From Pollenia angustigena (taxonomy: Eukaryota > Arthropoda > Insecta > Diptera > Polleniidae): a stretch of DNA of 64,000 nucleotides. The translations under genes were made by a program, and so were the position numbers. Of this stretch, positions 22,157 through 32,559 are shown piece after piece. How positions within the stretch are numbered: position 1 is the first letter of the stretch; each line of letters opens with the position of its first letter. The notes beneath the pieces were generated by a model, which made no database searches, was not told the DNA's origin, and worked only from the letters and a program-made list of their open reading frames with translations. Location of the stretch: NCBI GenBank assembly GCA_930367215.1, contig OV884056.1:255095127-255159126 (forward strand), read 5' to 3'.

Positions 22157-23352
22157 ATGAGTAGATATCAATAACTTTAATAAAAAAGGAAAAGAAAAGT
22201 CGTAAGGCGAACAGAAAAATATTTAGCCTGTTGCAGCATACTGTCAGCAAGATAGACTGGCATGTCAGTTCAGTTTTCAATTGAAATGGTGAACTGCCAG
22301 ACAAGGTAAATAAAATTTGCAATGTGTAGGTTTTATTTTCAATGAATGGGTTTGTTTCTTTAATTTTCAATGTCCTCAAGATGAATATTTTTAAATATTG
22401 TTATTTTTTTCATTTTCTTGTTCAGTTTTTTCAAAAATTAATGTGTAGTAACTTACAATACATACGAATTCGGGTGTAAGTTCGTAACTTCTAAAATAAC
22501 ATACTTGTTTTTGATTACAACATCATTCTGTTTTTCCACGAGGTCTCTTTTAAGATCTATATATTTTGTCTAACATATCTTAAATTGTTTTATCCGTACC
22601 AAAAAAGTGTATATTGTGAGATGATGTTATCGTTAAAATAATTGAAATAGAAATAGGCGGTATTCATACTATGATCTTAAAAGCATGGCATTTGTTAATA
22701 TTCTTTCAAGGCTAATACCAAAATCTTTTAACATTTACACGGCGACTTTTGAGACAATTCTTTTTTTATTGTTGTTAAAAAAAAAAATAAAAAAACGGAT
22801 GTAAGAAAAATTGTCGTATTATTGCCGTCATAGTCACTTCGCGCTTAATCCGGTTAATAAAGCGGACGAGGAAGCCATGCGAAACCTAATTCACAGAGTT
22901 TTACCAAGGAATGCTTAATGAGCACACCAAATTCACAATTTCTCATTGTCTGCTCAAATCACGAGGAAGTCTGCTATCAATGGCTGTCAAACACAAATTA
23001 ATGGTTAACAAGATTTAAGTGCCAGATGCCTGTTGTGAGAAGCACTGTTATGTTATCATTTGTAATTTCACAATATCCACCTAAGACTCTATAAAATATT
23101 CATGTTTTGACTTCTTTTGAGAAGCGGAAATTATTTAACCCTACAATTCCCATACCTTAAGTAATGAAAACAAAGCGGATTTTTCTTTTAAAATAAAATT
23201 AATACATCGAGTTAACACTAAAAAAATCGAATAAAAATGTTTTTTTTCTAATTCCGAATTTATAGGGTTGTCATTTAAGGCATATCTAGCTGTTAGGTTA
23301 AGCCCATTTGGTCCAATTTTTTAATTGTTTCCTTTGTAATTTTTGAAGGGTG
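22157..23352. other. No gene seen; scrap of piggyBac-type end
   Basis: The interval is AT-rich with no gene. At 23293-23317 the sequence CTGTTAGGTTAAGCCCATTTGG matches the end of the 26333-27429 piggyBac relic, so it is probably a stray or diverged terminus of that family. Confidence 0.45.
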
Positions 23353-23676
23353 GTATATACCAGAGAACAGCTTTATGCGATTGAAAAAAATCGCATTTAA
23401 TCAACAACAACAAATACACTCGCTTGCGGTCATACAATCAAACTTGCGCAACCGCAAATGTTCGCTGCTGGTTATTTATACAATCGTTGGCTTCGTTTTT
23501 TAATAAAGATGTTTGTGTGTTCGTTGCGACAATGATTGTTTTGGTAAAGAAAAAAAAAAAAAAAAAAATACAAACAAAAAAGCCAGAAATGAAGCAATTA
23601 TTACTAATGTATTCATTCAGCATTAACTATGTAGTACCTTCCAGAAAAAAAATTTAAATGAAACTAAACGCACATA

Positions 23677-23924
23677 TCGCACCTTATCAACAAGAGGGTA
23701 TTAACTAAAAATTTAAAAAAGTTCAGTAGAAGCAAAACAATTTTTAATTTTACATTACAGGCATATGAAAAAGAATTTTTAAACCAAACTTTTCATTACC
23801 AAAAAGTAGACAAAATAGCACGGTATTTAAACAGCGGGTAGATATGAATGTTACGTGTCGATTTTTACCAAAAAGTGAAAAAATAAAAATTTTGAGTTGA
23901 TACCCTCTTGTTGATAAGGTGCGA
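23677..23924. mobile_element. TA-flanked MITE (248 bp)
   Basis: The ends TCGCACCTTATCAACAAGAG and CTCTTGTTGATAAGGTGCGA are perfect inverted repeats with TA on each side (23675-23676, 23925-23926), the Tc1/mariner type of target. The interior is AT-rich and non-coding. Confidence 0.85.
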
Positions 23925-23942
23925 TATGTAGGTACATATGTA

Positions 23943-24675
23943 CATTAGGGTGGCCGTTATTTTCTCTTTTTTGATTTCTTATATTCTCCCCCCCCCCAAA
24001 TCGGTTCAGTTTTATGTAAAAAAAAAATACAAAAAATTTCGTAGCGATAAGTTGTGTTTTAGGGGGGGCGTCCGCCCCTCAAAGTTTGCCATCAAGCCAT
24101 TTATTCAAATGTAATTTGTTTGCATATGACTATCTCTTAAAAACAACATTTTACAAGAACATGATATATGGCAATATTTTAGCTCTTCTAGTCAACAACA
24201 TTAGCCTCGAAGAAAGTTTTTTGCTAAAATTAATATTTAAGAAAATAATTAAGAAAATAACAACAAAATTCCAAACATTTTATATACGTTTTATATATAT
24301 AAAAGAGGGATTTAATGTCAAGTGAACTAATTTTGAAATCGATGTCTTTCGATTTGGATGAAATTTGCACCAACGTTAGTCCTATTGAATAGTAGTTTAG
24401 ACACAAATTTTCAACAAGATCGGTCAAAAAGTTTCTGAGTTTGGGGGGTCAAAGTTTGAGTTTGAGTTTAAGAGATAGTCATATGCAAACAAATTACATT
24501 TGAATAAATGGCTTGATGGCAAACTTTGAGGGGCCGACGCCCCCCCTAAAACACAACTTATCGCTACGAAATTTTTTTGTATTTTTTTTTACATAAAACT
24601 GAACCGATTTGGGGGGGGAGAATATAAGAAATCAAAAAAAAAAAGTTCTCCATACAACTAACGGCCACGCTAATG
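23943..24675. mobile_element. Foldback element, CATTAGGGTGGCCGTT ends
   Basis: Arms of about 200 bp mirror each other: CATTAGGGTGGCCGTTA at the left tip, and TAACGGCCACGCTAATG at the right. Inside are a C-run opposite a G-run, AAACTGAACCGATTTGG opposite CCAAATCGGTTCAGTTT, and TAAAACACAACTTATCGCTA opposite its complement. TA lies on each side. The tip CATTAGGGTG is shared with 29196-31057. A phrase in the middle (CAAAAAGTTTC.GAGTT...GGGTCAAAGTTTGA) recurs at 61950-62000. No transposase was found. Confidence 0.85.
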
Positions 24676-24889
24676 TACATACAAACAATTTCCATAAAAA
24701 CAGACTTTTTTTCATCTTAAAAAGTACAGTAGTTATGCATGTAGGTACAATGTATTCTTGTTATTGTTGTTTCTATTGTTGTTAATTTTAACAAAGCGTC
24801 TGTCTCATCGAGTGGTTTATTGTTGTTAATGTTAACAAAGCGTCGAGTCGAGTCGAACAATGACTACTTGAATGCAAAAGTATACATAA

Positions 24890-26067
24890 GTATGTGTTCT
24901 TTTGAATTTACGCTTATTGCTTTTGGTGTCGGTAATGATTTCTCTCGATTTATATTGAGTTTCCTCAGTGATCGCACTATACGTGTTGTTATAGATGGGA
25001 TTGCATCAAACGAGTTTCAGGTAAATTCAGGGGTACCGCAAGGTTCTGTCCTTTCTCCTACGCTATTTCTTATATTTCTTAATGACCTTCTTGGTCATAC
25101 TTCAAATCCTATCTACTCTTTTGCAGATGACAGCAACATTTGTCATTCATATTCCTTCGATCATAGGCCAAGCCTTGTTGAGATTGGGGGCAAAAGGCAA
25201 AATATGAATGACACTCTTAATCAGGACCTAGCTGCAATCTCTGAGTGGGGTCAAGCGAATAGGGTCGAATTTAATGCACGCAAGACCCAATGTTGTATGT
25301 TGACCCACAGACGGGCCGTGGGACCAACTATGTCATCTGTATTAATGGGTGGCATTGATATTAAGGAATCGGATACTCTTGATGTTCTGGGCATGAGAAT
25401 ACAGTGCGATGTCCGCTGGAATAAACACGTTTTCAAAGTGTCGAAAGAGGCATTCAAGTGTTTAGGTTTTTTAAAACGGTGCAAGAATTACTTCACTTCC
25501 TCCGATCTCCTTACTATCTATGCCACCTATATCCGACCGAAGATGGAATACAACTCCCATATATGGGCAGGGGCTTCAAAGTCTATTTTGAACCTTCTGG
25601 ACCGTGTACAAAGGAGGGCGGTGAAGCTCATCAATGACAGTAGGGTATCCAACTCTATTGACTCATTGGGGCATCGTCGGAATGTGGGTTGTGTGACACT
25701 TTTCTATCGATATTACCATGGGAGGTGTTCCACTGAGATAAGTGAACTTATTCCACCCGCCCGAGTATTTCTTCGTAATACTCGCTCATCCAGTGGATCA
25801 CATCCGTTTGTAGTCGATTGTCCTGTGTTTCGCACAACGCATTATAGAGAGAATTCGTTTTTCAGTCGAACTATCCGTATGTGGAATAAACTTCCCGCAG
25901 AGGTCTTTCCCGGTACTTATAATTTATTAAGATTCAAGTCAAATGTCCACAAACACTATTCCCTCTTTCCTCCTTCCCAAACCTTATTTTCCTGATCAAC
26001 ACAATGCACTGCATATATAGGGGGCATCCCCTGAGTGTTGGTTTATCGTTAAAAAAAAAAAAAAAAA
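24890..26067 (+). CDS. LINE ORF2 fragment: reverse transcriptase and C-terminus
   Basis: One frame open to 25995 (391 codons if read from 24820, but the conserved part starts near residue 30). It has FLSDRT near residue 48, SGVPQGSVLSP (70-80), the catalytic FADD (101-104), NARKTQ (about 153) and the thumb motif LGMRIQ...WNKH. Near residue 355 is RTIRMWNKLPAEVF, a C-terminal motif typical of CR1/Jockey-superfamily LINEs. The endonuclease and finger region are missing, so it is 5'-truncated. A short 3' UTR ends in an A-run (26051-26067), so it was copied from RNA. The long open frame suggests a fairly recent insertion. It is nested in the 23353-26258 composite. The exact clade is uncertain. 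Confidence 0.85.
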
Positions 26068-26332
26068 ATTGCGTGAGCAACAAAAATGCAAATAAAGCAC
26101 TTTCAATAAAAAACGAATAAATGCAAAAATCAAATGTGTACGAAACGATGTAAAAATTACCAACGTTGAACTTTATTTTGCAAGCAAAGAGTGGATGTAA
26201 GTTTTAGCGTATGAATAAATCAAGAAAAATTGTGATTTTGCAGTTCTCTGGTATATACTGACTTAGTTTTTTAGCTCACGTGCTCTTTTTATAAAACAAC
26301 TATTGTTACAAAAATTCAAGGTTCTGACTTAA

Positions 26333-27429
26333 AACAGGACTGAGAAAAATATAAATTTACGAATCTTAGGTTAAGGGACCATTTGATCCATAGTATTTTT
26401 TCTTTGGTTTTCTTTGATTTTTTTACATTTATTTAAAAAAAAAAATATTTAGTAGTTAAGTTTATAATAATTTTAATTGCATGATGAGCTAAATGTTTTT
26501 CGGTTAGTTTTGCAAATAAACTTGCTGCAAATGGAGCATTTTATCTCAAACTCAGACTAACAGCAACTACAAATTCCACGCTTTCGAGCCCACTGGAACT
26601 ATACATGGTGCTTAGAACTCTTGTTGAGGTTATCTTGTCCATTTCATCATATACGCCTTAGCCAGAAAAAGCGCTAGGTTCCGCAAAAATTCTGGTCTCC
26701 TGTGATTCCGATCAGCTGAAGCCTATGAAACGTATTTTAGAAAATAGTATATATGCATTCAAAGCGGAGATATCAAGTATGCTTTCAAATACATGTATGG
26801 CCATCGATTTGTTTTGCGTTTTGTGCTGTAGAAAACAACCATATGATCAGCAGTATCTACGCCACCTTAAAACCCTACATATGTAAGTTTCCTGAAGTTT
26901 TTTACCAACTCAAAAGTGGAAAAAAATTTTCCCTGTTATATTTTGCCCATTCAAGCCTTCTGTCAATTCCAATACAACGTATTGCCTTTGGTTCTTTTCA
27001 GGCTGTGCATTTGTAGACTTACCAAGGTATGGTTGTATTTTCCATTCGTAGCCTGACTTAAAGTACACCGATAACCGAAATTTCGATTCATATTTTTGTG
27101 CTTTTGATGTTGAATGCAACAAGTTGCTTATCAATGGTCACATTTTCGTGACAATTGTAAGACATTGGGAGAAATAATTGAAAATGGTCCCAAAGTTCAC
27201 GTCTGAACTGTTCAAAACAACACACAAACTGAACTGCAAATATTTGTGTTTCCTGACAACAAAAATCAAAAACGGGGCATCCCACAATTGTCTTTTACAT
27301 ATTTAATCTATATTGATAAAAAAAACAAAAAAAGGATATCCATTACTTGTTATTTACATTAGCTGTTTATATGGACCAAATGGTCCATTAACCTAACATT
27401 CGTAAGTTTTTTCTAACCTAACAGCAGGG
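26333..27429. mobile_element. piggyBac element relic
   Basis: The right end, read inward, is CCCTGCTGTTAGGTTAG next to TTAA (27430-27433). Further in, TTACGAATGTTAGGTTAATG and the palindrome GGACCATTTGGTCC match the left side (TTACGAATCTTAGGTTAAGG, GGACCATTTGATCC at 26376-26390), so the TIRs are about 60 bp. The outermost left end has decayed. Inside, the minus strand carries clear piggyBac transposase pieces. Confidence 0.85.
26745..27300 (-). pseudogene. piggyBac transposase, degenerate
   Basis: Minus-strand pieces in order are HENVTIDKQLVAFN (equivalent to the DEQ.V.F.G region), KYESKFRLSVYFKSGYEW, IQPYLGKSTNAQPEKNQRQY, VVLELTEGLNGQNITGKIFF, and after stops SMAIHVFESILDISALNAYIL. These match the DDE_Tnp_1_7 domain (PYLGK...PEKNQ..VVL.LT.GL.G.NIT..NFF and the later ISA.NAY.L helix). 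The expected Asp in NITxDNFF reads Gly-Lys-Ile, so a catalytic residue is lost. Frameshifts separate the pieces and the C-terminal Cys-rich finger is not evident. It is an inactive remnant. Confidence 0.85.
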
Positions 27430-27433
27430 TTAA

Positions 27434-28222
27434 ATAAATTTTGTAGAATTAAAAATATCTTATCATGTAAAAGCAAAATGTATTGAGTGGGACAGAATAA
27501 GGATATCGACATTCACAAGCGGTCAGTAAATGTTTATTTATTTATTTATCACAAGTATTTTATAAAAATAAAAATTTATAAAATACTTAAATTCAAATAG
27601 TGCGGACTACTAGATCATTGCACCAATGTTTATTTTCTAAACCATTTTAGAAACTTATGTATTCACACCAGAGGTGTAGTTTAATGTTAACATTGGTAGC
27701 ATTTACAGTATACAAATTTGAAGGCGTTAACATTTGTATGCAATAGTTTTTGTAAATATTGAAGATCGAAGTTAGCTTTATTAATTGTCGCAAGAAAATA
27801 AAACATTTCACTTAAGACTTTTTCTAAACAAACACCAGAACTATATTGTTTTGTTAAAGTTTATACAACGAATAATAAATACAGGCATTTATTCAGTTCG
27901 CTGCTTTAAGGAGTATTAGCTAGTTCACATTTGTTCAAGACATACGATGATGCACAATAGTGCCATGCATTGCTTTACTGAATTGATTTATAGTGCCAAC
28001 ATTGGTTTCTATTTTTGAGACTGTATTTTAAAGCATAAATTAAAAAAATTGATTAAATTGAAATACTTAATTTAATAAATGTGATAATTGAATCAATTAT
28101 TTTTTTGTTGAAAGAACATTTAAAATATAATTTTGAATTAATAAACATATTTACTATTTTAAAATAAATTTTTAGTTAAAATATTAATTAAATAACAAAA
28201 AATCTTAATTGATTTTTCGTAT
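27434..28222. other. No gene seen
   Basis: The interval is AT-rich. It has one perfect small hairpin (AAGTATTTTATAAA / TTTATAAAATACTT, 27553-27589) and an ATTT microrepeat before it. There is no coding signal. Confidence 0.5.
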
Positions 28223-28442
28223 CAGGGGTGTCATGGAAATCGAAAACGTAAAACGAAAGAATTTGGCAGTTCTTTTTATGAAACTTTTAATCTAATTTTT
28301 AAAATTTTTATTAAAAAAGTCTGTTTAATAGAGCATTGTTTAAATAATAATTGTCATAAAATTTTTTTATTACAGAAATCTTATTGCAAAATTGCTCTTA
28401 AAATTCTTTTGTTTTACTTTTTCGATTTCCACGACACCCCTG
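28223..28442. mobile_element. MITE, CAGGGGTGTC ends (220 bp)
   Basis: CAGGGGTGTCATGGAAATCG (28223) and CGATTTCCACGACACCCCTG (ending 28442) are inverted with one mismatch, and pairing goes on through AAAACGTAAAACGAAAGAAT. CAGGGGTG is a typical hAT-style tip, but no 8-bp duplication is visible, so the family is tentative. A similar tip, CAGGGGTGATAAATG, occurs at 63674. Confidence 0.75.
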
Positions 28443-28679
28443 ATTATTTAAATTTGTAGAATTATTGTTGTAAATTGTAAAACCCTGAGCTTAATTTAAT
28501 TAAAAATATCGGTTATTGAAAAAAAAATATTAACAATTTTAAATCTCTTAACATTTTCAGTAATGTATATAATCATTTTGCTTATAGGTGCAAAACCAAA
28601 AAATTGTTTGCTTGATTCTACGAATTTGGTATAAGTTTGGTGAAAAGAAACCATTTTATATTTTTTCTGTGTGTTCATT

Positions 28680-29107
28680 AGGGCTATAACTTTTACACAC
28701 TTTTTGCGAATATCAAAAACGGCATAGTATAGTCCTGTAGAATATTAAAAGTTATTAATAAAAAATATGATAATTTTTCTGGATTGTTAAAAAAGTTCAC
28801 GCAGGGATCGGGTTGAAGATTGAAAACTACCATTTTTATCTCACTGAAATTTTAAAAAATATACACCTGATATTTGTATATATTCCTATACGTATCACTT
28901 AAATGCTATTTTGGAATTTATTCACTGAATTTATTCACTAAATTTAAAATTTTTCATACGGCTTACAATTCATCGCGGCTCGAAATTTCTTGGAAGGTTT
29001 TAGAAATTTGCGTGAGGTTTTTTTCGCAAAACGACGGGAGAGAGGTTTTTCATTACTAAAACATTCTTGGCCAATTGGTACTATGCCAAAAAATTGGTTA
29101 TAGCCCT
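28680..29107. mobile_element. Deleted relative of the 5289-6421 element
   Basis: ACACCTGATATTTGTATATA, CCTATACGTATCA, CAATTCATCGCGG, TTCGCAAAACGACGGGAGA and AATTGGTTATAGCCCTA all recur in order in the 5289-6421 element, which is longer between them. GGGCTATAAC at 28680 and GTTATAGCCC near 29098 give an inverted pair. Confidence 0.7.
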
Positions 29108-29195
29108 AGTGTTCATATAAGACATTACATATTCTGGGCTCATAAGTACCTAAGTGTCAGTCGATTAATTCTTCTCTGCCCCATTGGCCTATGTA

Positions 29196-31057
29196 CATTA
29201 GGGTGTCCCAAAAAATTTTTTCTTTCTGATTTTCTTAGGTGCTCAGTTAAAATTTAAAAGCTTATAGGGTAAAGTATTTTTGGTTTTTTTTTAAGAATTT
29301 TCGGAATAGGCTTAGAGGTCGCGCAAATGGAGTTTTCATAAAAAATGGGTTTTCGGCCTTTTTTTTAACTTTACTCATAACTTGGTTAATACCACGAGTT
29401 TCTTCACTCCTGAGGAAACAGTTTTAAAGAAAAGTATCCAAACTTTATTCCTGTGTGAAAAAATTATAAGTTTTTGTGATGAGTTTACTCATTAAGATAC
29501 CCTTAATTTAAATTTTTCATAATTTTTTCAAAAATTTGGTAATAACGCTTTACAACTTTTCAAGTTTAAATAAAAACGAAAAAAACAAATGATGCAGTTT
29601 GAAAGGCAAATTAATTCTTATTAATATGAATAAACAATTTTTAAATTTGTTCTAACCGTTTTTATCTTTATACCCAGTATATGTTATTATAAGCTGTTTG
29701 CCAGTTCACCAATCTTACCCAATCAACAAAAAAAAAAAAAAACTTTTCTTTTGCTCTGTGAAAAATCATTTATTGAGGTTCTTGTGATGCAGTTCTATAC
29801 CTTGCAATAAGTTCTGGTAATCAGTTTCAGAAGTTGTGACATTAATATAAGTATTAGCCAAAGCCACACCTCGTTCTGCCACATCTTTTACCACTTGTAG
29901 TTGTTGAACTTTTTTCTTTGCCTCTTGAAATGACTTGTTGGCTTTTCAATTCTCTGGATCTATTTAAAAAAAATCGATTGAAGCTTCAAAAAAAGTAAGA
30001 CTGGCATTTGAAATGAATTGTTGAATTTCTTTATTTCTAAAGTTTTCTTCTGTTAAAGTTACATTCATAATCGCTGCATGGAGTATCTGCTAGTTTTTTT
30101 TTGTCATTAAGTGCAAAGTTTTGGTGTCGATACGTTCATCAAAAAACGCTGAGGCAGCCAATTTCGGAGTTAGGTACCACTGATGACCTAGAAAAGTTAA
30201 AGCGAGGCTTTTGCAACTGCTTTATTAATTAATAATTTTATAACCATCCAATTCCTTTAATAGGCTCAGATCATTGAGTGGAGCGTATCGAGGGCACTGG
30301 CAGAGGTACCAATATTTGATATACATTTTTAAAATAAATGAACTAAATTCAAGCAAGGCATCAACTGTTGATTTGTCTATATAAGAATGCAACTGTTTTC
30401 GGAAAATGCATATTTTCAAAGAATAGATAATTTTCATCATCCAGCGAGCCCGATTGATAGCTCTTGGAGCACACATAAAATAGAAAGTGAAAATGGCAGC
30501 GTGCAACGATTTAGATCAATAAATGTCAGAAGTTAATGACAGTTAAAACCAAACTATAAAAATTTATGGCAATAAACAATAATTATAACGAAAAAAGTAT
30601 CACCATTTTTAAGGTACAAACTATAAAAATAGCGTAACTCGGAAACTGTAGGACAAAATTCCATTTTTGTTTTTCTTAATTGTTTAGAACTTATCGGTAT
30701 TCAAAATCGCGTCACAAGTTTTTATAACTTTCATATAAATTTGAAAAGTAATAAAACGTTTTTTACAGAATTTGTTAAAAAATTACAAAAATACTTAATA
30801 TGTGGAATCGTAATAGACAAAAATATTGCCGGAACTTAAAGTTTTTGCTTTTGGAAATAAAGTTTGGAAAATTTTCTTTAGAAATATTCCGTCAAAAAAT
30901 TAAATGAACAAAGTTATGAGTCAAGTTTGAAAAAAGGCCGAAAAACCACGAAAAACTTCCTAAAAATCTAAAAAAAAAATTCAAAAATACTGGACCCTAT
31001 AGGCTTTCAAATTATGCTTGAGCCTCTGACAAAAAAAAATTTTGGGACACCCTAATG
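29196..31057. mobile_element. TA-flanked element with long TIRs and unfamiliar protein remnant
   Basis: The tips CATTAGGGTGTCCCAAAA (29196) and TTTTGGGACACCCTAATG (ending 31057) are exact inverted repeats between TA dinucleotides (29194-29195, 31058-31059). Pairing continues about 200 bp inward with divergence (AGCTTATAGGG / CCCTATAGGC, GTTTTCGGCCTTTTTT / AAAAAGGCCGAAAAAC). The middle holds a degenerate minus-strand gene. The tip CATTAGGGTG also ends the 23943-24675 foldback. TA targets fit Tc1/mariner, but the protein does not look like a mariner transposase. Confidence 0.85.
29760..30510 (-). pseudogene. Degenerate protein of the 29196-31057 element, family not named
   Basis: The minus strand reads MCAPRAINRARWMMKIIYSL, KICIFRKQ, SSFILKMYIKYWY and LNDLSLLKELDGYK. 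After stops it continues AKASL.LFLGHQWYLTP, LAASAFFDERIDT, QFISNASLTFFEASIDFF and VVKDVAERGVALANTYIN, then LLQGIELHHKNLNK. I recall similar R.RWM.K..Y.LK and KD.AERG..L strings from unannotated multi-copy proteins in arthropods, but I cannot name a family and see no DDE triad. Stops and small frameshifts show that it is dead. It fills most of the element between the inverted repeats, so it is probably the transposase. Confidence 0.6.
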
Positions 31058-31560
31058 TACATATCAAAGAAAAATCATTTAGATATTAAATTAACCAAAA
31101 AGTAAACAAGTCTTCCATTTCAGCAAAATAAAACAATTACATTTTTCAGCATATCAAAAGCAGGTATTAAATTTTGAAGTTTCTTTACAATGTAACACAA
31201 CTTTATGGAATTCATGAAGTCAACTAACCCCAAATTGCAATTTACAATTTGCAAATTAATCCCTAAGCCTAATACTAGAAAAAAACAAAAACAAAAATAT
31301 TAAAATAGACTGGCAAAATATTTGAAACAAGTTTTAAAAGAATTTTTATCAAAGCAAAATTTTATAATGAATTTCTCCTTTGCTAGAAGCAACATAAGCA
31401 CTCTATATGAATAAAGTAAATTTGTAAACTTGCGAAGCGATAAAAGCCAGTGTAAATTTACCCAGCAAACATTAAAATTATAATACATGTTAGTTTTGTA
31501 ATTAAACTTATCATTTTTAAGCCAATAAGGTTTATCTCTACCTTAGTACCTTAAGGTTAC
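31058..31560. other. No gene seen
   Basis: The interval is AT-rich spacer between two elements. A 62-codon minus frame at 31300-31488 has no recognisable feature. Confidence 0.5.
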
Positions 31561-31857
31561 CCTTTGCCGAATCGACGAAATATTTAACAAAAAAATCTTG
31601 CAGAACGATTTTTTAAGTAAAAAATTTAAAAAAAAAATTTGTATGCTATTAAGTTATTAAAAAATAAAACATTTCTCTCTCAAAATTCGATACGAATTTG
31701 AACTCGTTCTTGTGTTTTCAAATTAATTAACTTTTTAAAGCTTTCGTCATCAGCTAACGTTGTTGGAAAGAAGAGCGTAATTTAAATACACATAAAATAG
31801 TTAAATGATAAAGTGTAAATGACTTTCGTCGATTCGACGAATAGTTGCCATCCAGGG
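31561..31857. mobile_element. TTAA-type MITE with TCGTCGANTCGACGA palindrome
   Basis: The right end reads inward as CCCTGGATGGCAACTATTCG next to TTAA (31858-31861). The left begins CCCTTTGCCGAATCGACGAA after TTAC, a decayed TTAA. Both arms hold the palindrome TTCGTCGANTCGACGAA (best at 31823-31841). The interior is AT-rich and non-coding. Ends and target fit piggyBac. Confidence 0.7.
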
Positions 31858-31861
31858 TTAA

Positions 31862-32559
31862 AGGATATATAGCATTAAGATACTTCTTATGCAGGTTATT
31901 ACATATCGGATCTAAAGTTTACTATATTTCTTCTAAAACAACATTTTTTAATGGGAATATTTTATTATTTGCGAGTTTTTTCCTTGACACTTAATAAAAA
32001 ACAGATGAAAGGGACACGATTAACTTTTTAAAATTAAATTTTAACCAAAGCACAAAAAACAGAAAGCAATAACAACGATTTTTGGAAACTAAATAAATTT
32101 TTTGGAGATTTATTTCGCATTTAAAACTTGGGAGTTATTTTATAATGAACACTTTGACAACTTAGTACACCACTCATTTTAATTCATGGTACCTTATCTC
32201 ATTTCGAGCTAGTAAAAAAACAATCATAACACAGCCCGACAAAATTAAAAAATATTTTTGCTTCTTTGAATTTATTAACTGATTTTAGTTAATTTGTAAT
32301 CAGTTTGTCTCTAGTTTTTATGATATAACTTTTGATAACCTCCACTTATGACCTCCAATTACACCGATTACCCAAATTTTTTTTCCAAAAATTTTTTTTT
32401 TTTTATCAAAATTTTTTATTTACTGTTATAGTTATTGCCAAAAAAAAAACTCCCAAATTTTTTTAAGCTTAAAAGCAAACCCTATATAATTTTTTTTTTT
32501 TTTTTATTCTTAAAGTAAATGTTTTTTAGTCGATAAGTGCAATAAAATTCCGGTCATCG
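31862..32559. other. No gene seen; homopolymer-rich
   Basis: The interval is A/T homopolymer runs (32391-32404, 32489-32506) in AT-rich DNA, with no ORF or element ends recognised. Confidence 0.5.

Larger units (their letters stand above)
23353..26258. mobile_element. Composite element bounded by GTATATACCAGAGAAC
   Basis: GTATATACCAGAGAAC (23353-23368) and its exact reverse complement (26243-26258) enclose a nest: a 248-bp MITE, a 733-bp foldback element and a truncated LINE. Without those, the host element would be about 0.7 kb. The outer TIR is 16 bp, with an extra GC/GCA partial match. No obvious target duplication was seen. Confidence 0.6.
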
